Program-made: the position numbers and the translations under genes
Shown: positions 1-5,853 of the stretch, piece after piece
Layout of the letters: each line of letters opens with the position of its first letter
Position numbering within the stretch: position 1 is the first letter of the stretch
The notes under the pieces: generated by a model
What the model was told of the DNA's origin: nothing
The model's database searches: none
Seen by the model: the letters and a program-made list of their open reading frames with translations, nothing else
Assembly (NCBI GenBank): GCA_021107605.1
Contig: JAIOSN010000112.1
Span: 1 to 13,377, forward strand
Source of the DNA: Anaerolineae bacterium
GTDB taxonomy: Bacteria; Chloroflexota; Anaerolineae; B4-G1; SLSP01
Reading direction: 5' to 3'
DNA: 13,377 nucleotides

Positions 1-1057
1 CTTGCAAACCCTCAACGAAATGAGCTAGATATCCCTGTGTCCAGGGAAGGAGCAGAATTATGGCGAGCGCCAGAAGTAGGGGGAGGAATATCTTGCGGTA
101 ACGCATTACTCCTAACATGCCGAACGCGGCTACCGCGCCCACCATAGATCCGCGCGAAACAGTCAGTCCCAGGCAGAGTCCCAGTAGAGCGATGAGGGGG
201 ATGAGTAGACCGCGCTTCAGAACCGGGTTGGAGGTGAAGAGCTGGGGGAGAGCGATGGCTAAAGCCAGATTGAGTAAACTGCCCAGTACGTTGGGATCCA
301 CCGAGGTTGAAGTGGCGCGCTGCATCAGCGCCGGATCGTCACGGATGTAACGGAGTACGCCTCCGCCTACCGGGTATCCCACCCGTCCCAGCGCGGAGAG
401 CGCTTGCATAGCCAGCGCGTCGGGAATGAAGTAGAGGATGATGCCTAGCAAGGCTGCGCCTCCGGCCAGCAAGAGGAAGACGCGGGTCAAGCGTTTCAGC
501 CGCTCAATTCCGGTGACGGTGTTGGTGACTAAAAAGAAGAGTCCGATGCTCATCAGAACTTCGGCGAAATGGCGGATCAGATAGCTGCCCATGTGGGAAT
601 GTGAGAGTCCCGCTACAAATGCGCCGATGGCTATCAGCGCGAAGGCCGCGATGGGGCCATCCAGGGGGGTGGTGACAAACTCTGACTTCCGTTGCCCCAA
701 TATCAGGGGGGCTAGCCAGATGAAGAAGAGTCCCACTAAGGCCAGATCAAGAAAGGTGGGGGTAAAGCCAATACTGAAGGGGAGTGAGCCGAAAGGGAGG
801 AGAGTGACCAAGCCTATCACGCCCCAATAGGCCACCTCGATGTTGCGTAAGGCGAGCAGCGCGTAGCCGGCCACCAACACTAAAGCCGCCAGCGGTATGA
901 TGCCAAACTCCGCCAGTAACCAACTACAGCCACTGCCGCCGGCCACGATTAGCAAGAACGTAAAGGCCGTCGTCAGCCAGCGATGCCGCGAATGTAATAT
1001 CCAGTGGAGCGGTGTCGCGGCTATGAAGTCCTGCGCTGTGGTGAGCCAACCATCCAT
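1..1057 (-). CDS. O-antigen ligase/polymerase-like membrane protein (partial, C-terminus outside window)
   Basis: The minus strand is open from an ATG at 1055-1057 to the left edge, giving about 350 residues without a stop. The protein is very hydrophobic, with roughly nine membrane segments. Around residues 250-303 it has the pattern known from the O-antigen ligase (WaaL/Wzy_C, PF04932) family: a D-P-N-V-L-G-S motif near residue 254 followed by a membrane helix ending in L-T-V-S-R-G-S near 299-304. Members join or polymerise glycan chains on lipid carriers at the outer face of the cytoplasmic membrane. The start is supported by AAGGAGA at 1067-1073, about nine bases upstream, and by a near-consensus promoter at 1082-1109. 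The usual large periplasmic loop and last helices would lie beyond base 1. The family is fairly clear. The exact substrate (O-antigen, exopolysaccharide, protein glycan) cannot be told. The GT39-like enzyme at 8817-10721 is another envelope-glycan gene but is not in the same operon. Confidence 0.85.
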   Translation of the reverse strand, partial: MDGWLTTAQDFIAATPLHWILHSRHRWLTTAFTFLLIVAGGSGCSWLLAEFGIIPLAALVLVAGYALLALRNIEVAYWGVIGLVTLLPFGSLPFSIGFTPTFLDLALVGLFFIWLAPLILGQRKSEFVTTPLDGPIAAFALIAIGAFVAGLSHSHMGSYLIRHFAEVLMSIGLFFLVTNTVTGIERLKRLTRVFLLLAGGAALLGIILYFIPDALAMQALSALGRVGYPVGGGVLRYIRDDPALMQRATSTSVDPNVLGSLLNLALAIALPQLFTSNPVLKRGLLIPLIALLGLCLGLTVSRGSMVGAVAAFGMLGVMRYRKIFLPLLLALAIILLLPWTQGYLAHFVEGLQ

Positions 1058-1081
1058 CTTGTCTTATCTCCTTAAGAGCGG

Positions 1082-1109
1082 ATTATACCGCTGGGAGAGG
1101 GTGCGTCAA
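1082..1109 (-). promoter_or_regulatory. Sigma70-type promoter of the O-antigen ligase-like gene
   Basis: On the minus strand, TTGACG (1104-1109) and TATAAT (1082-1087) are separated by 16 bases. This is a near-perfect match to the bacterial housekeeping consensus. Transcription would begin near 1075, giving a leader of about 20 bases that contains the AAGGAGA ribosome site at 1067-1073. The gene therefore has its own promoter, independent of the small gene 215 bases upstream. Confidence 0.75.
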
Positions 1110-1271
1110 GGATTGGAGGGGGAGCGTCGTAGCGTCACAGCGTTACCTTTGCTCTGCGTGGCTCAAGCAAGGCAGAGAATCAATCAAAAAAGACAGGCCA
1201 ACTGCTGTGAAGTAAGGAATGACTGGTGCTTGATGGGAGGGTGTAATGGGGGACTTTGCCAGACTAGCTGG

Positions 1272-1697
1272 CTAGACTTCTTTCAGCTCTATGCCTTTCA
1301 TTGTGTAGTAGAAAGCTAGCGACTCCCGCATCCCGTAGTTGATACGTCGCTCTACTTGATCCATCACGTCCAGGAAGAGTAACCCATGTTTCGCTCGCGG
1401 GCAGAGAATCCCCAGGCGAGGTTTCTTAGTGGATTTGTCAACGGCCCAATCTCCATTGTAACGTTGGCGGAAAACTTGGCCCAGAAAGGCTCCCCAGAGA
1501 GTCAAAAGAGTCTGATTGGGATGGGGGAATTGGCGAGTGTGGCGATCAATCCATTCATCCAACAACTGCACACCACTGGAGTTGTATTCTGCTTCAGCGC
1601 GGGCGAATCTATTAAGACTAAGGCGCGCACGTTCTGCCAGGTGTTCCATTTGGCGGTTTTCAGTAGGTGGTAAAAAGCGTATGGATTGTTTGCTCAT
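1272..1697 (-). CDS. Hypothetical small soluble protein (141 aa)
   Basis: The protein is soluble, with no signal peptide or membrane segment. The N-terminal 45 residues are basic and probably helical, with many Arg, Glu and Ala around E-R-A-R-L-S-L-N-R-F. A compact region at about 60-105 contains L-L-T-L-W-G-A-F-L-G-Q-V-F-R followed by G-D-W-A and a short L-G-I-L-C-P strand, and the C-terminus has the pattern R-I-N-Y-G-M-R-E-S-L. The helix, G-x-W and short-strand pattern vaguely recalls the DUF3806-type fold, but this is a weak impression. The start has AGGTG upstream in a leader of about 28 bases and a promoter at 1731-1758. The stop is TAG at 1272-1274, inside the small palindrome CTAGCTGGCTAG (1264-1275). 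I do not recognise a function. Confidence 0.75.
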   Translation of the reverse strand: MSKQSIRFLPPTENRQMEHLAERARLSLNRFARAEAEYNSSGVQLLDEWIDRHTRQFPHPNQTLLTLWGAFLGQVFRQRYNGDWAVDKSTKKPRLGILCPRAKHGLLFLDVMDQVERRINYGMRESLAFYYTMKGIELKEV

Positions 1698-1730
1698 CTC
1701 TTCACCTATTTTTCAGCTAAATCCTACGTG

Positions 1731-1758
1731 ATTATAACACGCATAATCTCCGCGACAA
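1731..1758 (-). promoter_or_regulatory. Sigma70-type promoter of the 141-aa hypothetical gene
   Basis: On the minus strand, TTGTCG (1753-1758) and a consensus TATAAT (1731-1736) are separated by 16 bases. The predicted transcript starts near 1725, about 28 bases before the ATG at 1697, leaving room only for a ribosome site. The spacing equals that of the promoter at 1082-1109. Confidence 0.6.
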
Positions 1759-1840
1759 ACCCAGGGGCGGTGGTTTCTGCTAGCTTGTCAGCCTGGGTCT
1801 CTGTGACTTTGCATGGTTGGTACACCGCGACGTAAATTTT

Positions 1841-1914
1841 TCACCACAGATCACACAGATTGCACTGCTTTTTTTCGCGTGCATTGGCGTCCATTCGCGG
1901 TTGATTTTGGTTCG
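1841..1914. repeat. Dispersed intergenic repeat remnant with 9- and 10-base periods
   Basis: The segment contains two 9-base units, CACAGATCA and CACAGATTG (1845-1862), then a T tract, then three 10-base units: CGCGTGCATT, GGCGTCCATT and CGCGGTTGAT (1876-1905). The wording 'CACAGAT...CACAGAT' together with 'CGCGAATGGACGC' on the other strand matches a type of short intergenic repeat I recall from many environmental bacterial genomes, including Chloroflexota and cyanobacteria. The periodicity is visible directly. The wider distribution is recollection and was not searched. Confidence 0.5.
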
Positions 1915-1960
1915 ACCCAGAGAAATCCTAAAGAGTCGGCCATCCTTGCGCCAGCAGGAA

Positions 1961-1989
1961 TTACTAAAATTCGCAATCTTCAGTATAAT
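1961..1989 (+). promoter_or_regulatory. Candidate promoter of the lipoprotein gene
   Basis: A perfect TATAAT lies at 1984-1989, with a weak -35 (TTACTA, 1961-1966) 17 bases upstream. Transcription would start near 1996 and leave a leader of about 77 bases before the ATG at 2073. The -10 is convincing and the -35 is poor, which may indicate an activated promoter. Confidence 0.45.
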
Positions 1990-2060
1990 CAACTTGAGAG
2001 CAGTTTGGGGAAGCAGATATCACCAGCTCTTCACAAAATTCAACTGCTCATTAATTAGCC

Positions 2061-2068
2061 AGGAGGTG
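2061..2068 (+). promoter_or_regulatory. Strong ribosome binding site of the lipoprotein gene
   Basis: AGGAGGTG lies four bases before the ATG at 2073 and is close to a full anti-16S match. The flanking GCCA (2058-2061) and TGGC (2067-2070) could pair and display the GGAGG core in a five-base loop. This very short stem would hardly block translation. Confidence 0.6.
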
Positions 2069-2072
2069 GCTT

Positions 2073-3281
2073 ATGAAGAATAGATTGTGGTGGTTGGTAG
2101 TAGGCTTGTTGCTCTTTTCATTGGCATGTAACACGTTTGCGGGGGGGGAGGAAGATAATGCCGCGACTTCTCAACCTGAGGATCCTCCTGCGGCGACGGC
2201 AACCGAGAAGCCGCCGGTGTCCGAGGAAGGCGACGGTTTCACCATCCAGGTGGCAAATCAGAGTGACTATGGGATTTGCTACGTCTTTATCTCGCCCAGC
2301 GAGTCGGATGACTGGGGTGAAGATTGGTTGGATGAGGCAGAGACCATCGCCCCCGGAGCGACGCGGGACTTTGAGGTTCCGGCCGGCAACTACGATGTCA
2401 AGGTCTCCAATTGTGAGTTCGAGACGCTGACCACGGCATGGGAGATCGCTGCGGCGGATACCGTTGAAGTTGGTGGTAATGGACGGATCGCCTTTGTGCT
2501 TACCAACGTCAATGAGGTCGATGTCTGTTATGCGCAACTCTCGCCCTCGTCATTAGACAGCTGGGGTGATGATGCGCTAGGCGATAAAGAGATTCTCGCG
2601 GCAGGTGATTCGCGGGTTTTCTTCTTGATGCCAGGAACCTACGATATCTTGTTGAGCGATTGCGACGAGCAGGCTTTGGCGGAAGAATACGAGCTGGAGA
2701 TTACTCAAGATGCTGCTTGGACGCTAACTGGTGACGGGTTGGTGCAGGATGGCATGGTTGATGACGGCGGGCCTTTCTATTTAGAGGTAGAGAACGCCTC
2801 TGATTACGATGTTTGTTACATCTACATCTCTTCCAGTGATGCCGATGAATGGGACGATGATTGGTTGGGAGAGGGAGAGACGATCTCGTCCGGAGAAAGT
2901 TGGCGTTCTGAATACATCCCGGCTGGCTCGCATGATATCAAGCTGGAAGACTGCGCTGGAGCAGTCTTAGCGACCGCTTGGGAGATAAAAGTTGATACGA
3001 CCATGACCATTGGTGGTTTCGGCCAAACATCTTTGGAAATCATCAATGAGAGCAGTACCGAGATCTGTTATGCTTATTTCTCGTTTTCATCGGCAGATGA
3101 ATGGGGGATGGACTGGATGGGGCAGTACGAGACCATCCTAGCGGATGGCGGCACACGCATATTCTTTGTGGAACCGGGCACCTATGATCTCTTAGTGCAG
3201 GATTGCGATGGTGATGACCTGGTCACTGAAACTGAGGTAGTGATAGACGCGGATGGTACTACTTGGACCATCTCTGATTAA
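2073..3281 (+). CDS. Exported lipoprotein with four repeats arranged A-B-A-B (402 aa)
   Basis: A signal peptide (residues 1-18) ends at a lipobox-like S-L-A-C with Cys19. A short acidic, Pro/Thr-rich linker follows (20-55), so the protein is probably a surface or periplasmic lipoprotein. Four domains of about 80 residues start near 57, 138, 234 and 317. Each has a C-Y motif, an acidic W-G-x-D-W-L-G-like motif, an E-T-I-x-x-G turn, P-A/G-G-T-Y-D and D-C. The paired cysteines (69/114, 152/197, 248/294, 332/378) are 45-46 residues apart in every copy, suggesting one disulfide per domain. Domains 1 and 3 share T-A-W-E-I and G-G-x-G, and domains 2 and 4 share R-x-F-F and G-T-Y-D-x-L, so a two-domain unit was duplicated. 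The 'ISPS...WG.DWLG' wording recalls a small beta domain found in many bacterial secreted proteins. No enzymatic function is visible; ligand or metal binding by the acidic motifs is a guess. Confidence 0.85.
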   Translation: MKNRLWWLVVGLLLFSLACNTFAGGEEDNAATSQPEDPPAATATEKPPVSEEGDGFTIQVANQSDYGICYVFISPSESDDWGEDWLDEAETIAPGATRDFEVPAGNYDVKVSNCEFETLTTAWEIAAADTVEVGGNGRIAFVLTNVNEVDVCYAQLSPSSLDSWGDDALGDKEILAAGDSRVFFLMPGTYDILLSDCDEQALAEEYELEITQDAAWTLTGDGLVQDGMVDDGGPFYLEVENASDYDVCYIYISSSDADEWDDDWLGEGETISSGESWRSEYIPAGSHDIKLEDCAGAVLATAWEIKVDTTMTIGGFGQTSLEIINESSTEICYAYFSFSSADEWGMDWMGQYETILADGGTRIFFVEPGTYDLLVQDCDGDDLVTETEVVIDADGTTWTISD

Positions 3282-3305
3282 GTTAGTTAGCAAGCTATTC
3301 GTTCA

Positions 3306-3336
3306 GGCCTCCGATTTCAGAAAGAAATCGGAGGCC
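3306..3336 (+). terminator. Perfect 13-base-pair hairpin after the lipoprotein gene
   Basis: GGCCTCCGATTTC (3306-3318) and its exact complement (3324-3336) flank an AGAAA loop, 24 bases after the lipoprotein stop. The stem has the strength of an intrinsic terminator, but the following bases are GCTATGTAAG, with no U run on either strand. It lies in the 75-base gap to the next co-directional gene. It could be a weak terminator, an mRNA-end stabiliser or a processing site between the genes. Confidence 0.6.
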
Positions 3337-3356
3337 GCTATGTAAGGGGGAATCAG

Positions 3357-3788
3357 ATGAAATTAAATCCACAACTATTGGCCTTATTGGCCGCTATGGC
3401 CTGGGGGATCGGAGGGTTCTTTGAGAAAAAGGGGCTGCATCTGGGCAACCTCTCCCCGCAGATGGGGATCACCATTCGCACCGCCGTCGCGTTGTCTGTG
3501 TTGGGATTGCTCAGCTACACCGAGTGGTCATCTCTGGCGCAGGCCGGGCCGAAGTCTCTGGCGATGATGATCATCGGCGGCGGCCTTATTGCCGGCGTCG
3601 GGGGGATGCTCTGCTTTTACGCCGCGCTCAAGGGGGCGCCTTTGGGGAAAGTTATGCCTATCGCCTTTACCTCACCGTTCTTCGGCGTGCTGCTCGGTCT
3701 GCTGACCGGCGCGGAGTCGCTCACGCCCCAGAAGATCATCGGGATGCTGCTGACCATCGGTGGCATTATCGTACTTACTATGGAGTGA
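3357..3788 (+). CDS. EamA/DMT-type single-domain membrane protein (143 aa)
   Basis: This protein has five hydrophobic segments (about 5-20, 38-54, 68-88, 95-117 and 125-141). It carries hallmarks of one EamA domain (PF00892): A-M-A-W-G-I-G-G-F-F near the first helix, a G-rich third helix ending in F-Y-A-A-L-K-G-A-P near 86-95, and a final helix G-M-L-L-T-I-G-G-I-I-V-L. Typical DMT transporters contain two EamA domains (about 300 aa), so this is a half-size version, as known for small members that work as dimers. It would carry an unknown small metabolite or drug across the cytoplasmic membrane. The ribosome site is AAGGGGG, seven bases before the ATG. It lies 75 bases after the lipoprotein and 66 bases before the nuclease-like gene, possibly co-transcribed with either. 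The domain is clear and the substrate unknown. Confidence 0.85.
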   Translation: MKLNPQLLALLAAMAWGIGGFFEKKGLHLGNLSPQMGITIRTAVALSVLGLLSYTEWSSLAQAGPKSLAMMIIGGGLIAGVGGMLCFYAALKGAPLGKVMPIAFTSPFFGVLLGLLTGAESLTPQKIIGMLLTIGGIIVLTME

Positions 3789-3854
3789 GGCCGCTGCCGA
3801 TGATACGAGCCGGAATGCTATCAACCTTACCATCAGAACAGGAGAAAATTCAAT

Positions 3855-4433
3855 ATGGACATTCTATATCTCATCATCAGTTTGCTTGCCGGCGCAGTAC
3901 TGGTCTATTTCCTGCTGACCAGGGATCAGGAATCCAATCGCAAGGCCTGGCAGCAACAGGTGCGCGAAGCGTACCGGGCTAAAATAGCTACTGAGCAAGC
4001 CCGACTTGCCCAGGACTACGAGGAGAAATTTCACACCCTGGAGATAGAACACGCTGCCGCTATCAAGCAAGCCCGAAAAGATAGCACCAACCAGAGTCGG
4101 GCCGTGCTCAAAGGGAAAATGGCGGAACAGATCGCGCCGTTGTTGCCCGGCTTTAACTATTGGCCCGCCGACGCTCGTTTCTTAGGCGACCCGATAGATT
4201 ATGTGGTCTTCAATGGTTATTCTAAGATAAAGGATAACCATACTGATGGTGATGATCTGGAGGTCGTGATCTTGGACATCAAAAAAGGGCGCGCGGGTCT
4301 CACGCGGGGCCAGCGACAGATCGCCAGGGCCATTGAGGAGGGTCGCGTGCGCTTCGAGATCGTGCGCATCTCCGATGACGGCACGGTGAAATCACATGCG
4401 TGGCGGGCGCGAAGCCGGAAGTCAGGTGGCTAG
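3855..4433 (+). CDS. Membrane-anchored nuclease-like protein related to archaeal Holliday junction resolvase (192 aa)
   Basis: One N-terminal transmembrane helix (3-22) leads into a charged, probably coiled-coil segment (25-80) and then a compact domain at about 82-172. The domain matches the Endonuc_Holl family (PF10107, COG4741), described as predicted endonucleases distantly related to archaeal Holliday junction resolvases. Visible PD-(D/E)XK-like elements are the K-x-x-x-E of K-G-K-M-A-E-Q (about 86-92), D-A-R-F-L-G-D-P-I-D-Y-V-V-F-N-G (106-121), the strand V-V-I-L-D-I-K-K-G (137-145; homologues usually have E-x-K, here D141-x-K143), and L-T-R-G-Q-R-Q-I (149-156). The helix would tether the nuclease domain to the membrane. 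The biological role of this family is not established. Start: AGGAGA is nine bases upstream. The stop is TAG at 4431-4433. Confidence 0.8.
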   Translation: MDILYLIISLLAGAVLVYFLLTRDQESNRKAWQQQVREAYRAKIATEQARLAQDYEEKFHTLEIEHAAAIKQARKDSTNQSRAVLKGKMAEQIAPLLPGFNYWPADARFLGDPIDYVVFNGYSKIKDNHTDGDDLEVVILDIKKGRAGLTRGQRQIARAIEEGRVRFEIVRISDDGTVKSHAWRARSRKSGG

Positions 4434-4464
4434 AGTCTGTAAAGGAATAGTTTTCCGCACTGAC

Positions 4465-4481
4465 GCCCCCGGGACGGGGGC
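4465..4481. terminator. GC-rich hairpin between convergent genes
   Basis: GCCCCCG (4465-4471) and CGGGGGC (4475-4481) form a 7-base-pair stem with a three-base GGA loop, 31 bases after the nuclease-like gene. There is no clear U tract. It lies between genes transcribed toward each other, so it may help stop transcription from the left. Confidence 0.4.
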
Positions 4482-4618
4482 TTAGAGCAAGAAATACGGG
4501 AAGTTATACTTTTACGAGTCCTTAGTGTGTTGGCTCAATCCTAAGCACCGCGCCCGTGCGCCGGGGTGGCAGGACGGGACACTAATCCCTGATCACTCAT
4601 CACCATTCCCTCACCTTT

Positions 4619-4669
4619 TCGCTTTCTCGCTTTATCGCTCACTCGCTTTATCGCTTTCTCGCTTTATCG
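4619..4669. repeat. 8-base tandem repeat (about 6.4 copies) at the 3' end of a gene
   Basis: Successive 8-base units read TCGCTTTC, TCGCTTTA, TCGCTCAC, TCGCTTTA, TCGCTTTC, TCGCTTTA and then TCG. Variation is confined to the last three bases of each unit. The array overlaps the last bases of the minus-strand membrane protein gene, and its TTA (4664-4666) is that gene's TAA stop. The 5' half-units before 4619 (TCACTCATCACC and similar) look like decayed copies. Confidence 0.75.
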
Positions 4670-5047
4670 TATCCCCGGTGGAATGCGTACCCCTATTTTC
4701 GCCAATATCCAGGCTATGGTAAGCGTGGGGATGGGTTGCGTGCCGGGAATCAGCCCTTCAACTAACGTCACACCGCGTAAATTCTCTAATCCCAGGTGAC
4801 TGAGAATGACCCAGCCCACCGGCGCGCCGAGGAAATCCAGCCCGAAATCTAGGAGGTCGAGGATGATCACCAACACCAGCGGCACGTGGCTTAGCGTGGT
4901 GAAGAAATCGGCTTCTGCGGGGATCCTGATATTCTTGAGTCTCCGGTAGGTGAGCAACAGGAGCAAGAGTGCCAGGACAAGGCTGCTCCCCATAGCGATC
5001 AGCGCGCCGGTGATGAAGTTGTGAAGATCTAAGGTTGGGAAATCCAT
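4664..5047 (-). CDS. Hypothetical small membrane protein (127 aa)
   Basis: It has two strong hydrophobic segments (about 11-33 and 50-75, the latter with interspersed Asp: L-D-L-L-D-F-G-L-D-F-L) and a weaker third near 100-115. The tail is short and basic, ending I-P-P-G-I-R. I chose the ATG at 5045-5047 because GAGGAG (5054-5059) lies seven bases upstream; an in-frame ATG at 5092 would add 15 residues without a better ribosome site. It is the last gene of the minus-strand run, 61 bases after the TOPRIM gene. Its stop codon comes from an 8-base tandem repeat. I do not recognise the family. Whether it belongs functionally to the ATPase/TOPRIM pair is open. Confidence 0.7.
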   Translation of the reverse strand: MDFPTLDLHNFITGALIAMGSSLVLALLLLLLTYRRLKNIRIPAEADFFTTLSHVPLVLVIILDLLDFGLDFLGAPVGWVILSHLGLENLRGVTLVEGLIPGTQPIPTLTIAWILAKIGVRIPPGIR

Positions 5048-5108
5048 TGATAACTCCTCAGTGAAAACTAATAGCTGGTTCTGGGGGAACAATTATTCAG
5101 GATGACGC

Positions 5109-5843
5109 TTAGTCCACGACATCCCCGAACTTTGCACGCAAATCATCCTCAAAATGTTGAGCTTGGGTACAAATGCGACAAACTTGCATCCAGTTGGTAG
5201 TAATCTGTGACGCAAGGGGGCGATACTTGCTAACACTTTTGCGGATAGTGTTCCCTCTGCGCCCAAGATATCTCCCATACTTTTTAAGAGTCAACTGGTA
5301 TGCCGGATGCTGGTCACGATCATGTCCCTGGTGGACACATTCATAATCGGGGGTGTTGCAAAGTGGATCATCAGGGTAAAGTGCGGCAAAAGTCCAGTTC
5401 TCCAGGTCTTGTGCTGGGAATACCAGCAGGACTGCGGATGGTAATTGATCAATAGAGCGTTGGAACCACCGGCAAACTACTTGTTCCAACCTTGTCACTG
5501 TGGTTGCGATGGGAGGACAAACTGGCTGTACATCACGAATGAGGTCAGTCAAGCCGTTGTCCTGCAAATCACGCTCGGTGACAATATCCGCATCTAACAT
5601 GATTACCAATAGGTCTAACGGGGGGCCGGTATCAGCAGAGATAATTTTTTCTAGATCTGAACCTGCCCGCTGCCAGGTTTCCTTACACCACCTGCGGATT
5701 CCTTTCCAGCCATTGCCGCGCTCGCTATGCACGGAAATGGGCTGCAAGGGGAAAAAGCGGTGTTGTCCAGGATGAAGATATCCAATGACTGCCTTCAATA
5801 CCAATTCGTCTGTGGGGCCTTCTACGACTGTTCCGATATTCAT
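5109..5843 (-). CDS. TOPRIM-like (DUF4276-type) protein, partner of the upstream ATPase (244 aa)
   Basis: The N-terminus I-G-T-V-V-E-G-P-T-D-E-L-V-L-K (3-17) has the TOPRIM-type glutamate E8. A second strand, L-L-V-I-M-L-D-A-D (78-86), supplies the D-x-D pair D84/D86. A later strand, V-F-P-A-Q-D-L-E-N-W (141-150), has the E-x-W seen in DUF4276 proteins. Such TOPRIM-like domains bind Mg2+ and can cleave nucleic acid; partners of this type in OLD-like and PARIS-like two-gene systems act as effectors. The ATG at 5841-5843 is preferred because AAAGGGG lies five bases upstream; a GTG ten codons earlier has no comparable site. The 61 codons after the amber in the ATPase gene end ten bases before this start, so translation was probably coupled. 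The basic C-terminal third (K-K-Y-G-R-Y-L-G-R-R-G-N, 187-198) may contact nucleic acid. The fold call is fairly sure; the activity is inferred. Confidence 0.75.
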   Translation of the reverse strand: MNIGTVVEGPTDELVLKAVIGYLHPGQHRFFPLQPISVHSERGNGWKGIRRWCKETWQRAGSDLEKIISADTGPPLDLLVIMLDADIVTERDLQDNGLTDLIRDVQPVCPPIATTVTRLEQVVCRWFQRSIDQLPSAVLLVFPAQDLENWTFAALYPDDPLCNTPDYECVHQGHDRDQHPAYQLTLKKYGRYLGRRGNTIRKSVSKYRPLASQITTNWMQVCRICTQAQHFEDDLRAKFGDVVD

Positions 5844-5853
5844 TGATACCCCT

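Larger units (their letters stand above)
1698..2072. other. Divergent intergenic region (375 bases)
   Basis: This region separates the minus-strand 141-aa gene from the plus-strand lipoprotein. It holds a promoter for each side (1731-1758 minus, 1961-1989 plus), a dispersed-repeat remnant at 1841-1914, and the lipoprotein ribosome site at 2061-2068. The short open frames across it have no family features and partly translate the repeat, so I do not call a gene here. Confidence 0.7.

Noticed and set aside
1264..1275. CTAGCTGGCTAG palindrome as a terminator of the 141-aa gene
   Set aside because: Arms are only five bases, it overlaps the stop codon and no U tract follows, so it is probably chance.
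897..1319. 140-codon plus-strand open frame across the left intergenic region
   Set aside because: It runs antisense through the O-antigen ligase-like start and its clear minus-strand promoter, has no ribosome site and no recognisable family pattern.
1780..1992. 70-codon minus-strand open frame over the dispersed repeat
   Set aside because: Its amino acid sequence is a translation of the CACAGAT/CGCG repeat, a common spurious call, and it overlaps the lipoprotein promoter.
2118..2537. 139-codon minus-strand frame inside the lipoprotein gene
   Set aside because: It is a shadow of the repeat-rich lipoprotein coding region. The plus frame has the signal peptide, ordered repeats and a strong ribosome site.
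4619..4669. Origin iterons or DnaA-box cluster
   Set aside because: Units are only 8 bases, do not resemble the DnaA box TTATCCACA, and there is no replication gene nearby.
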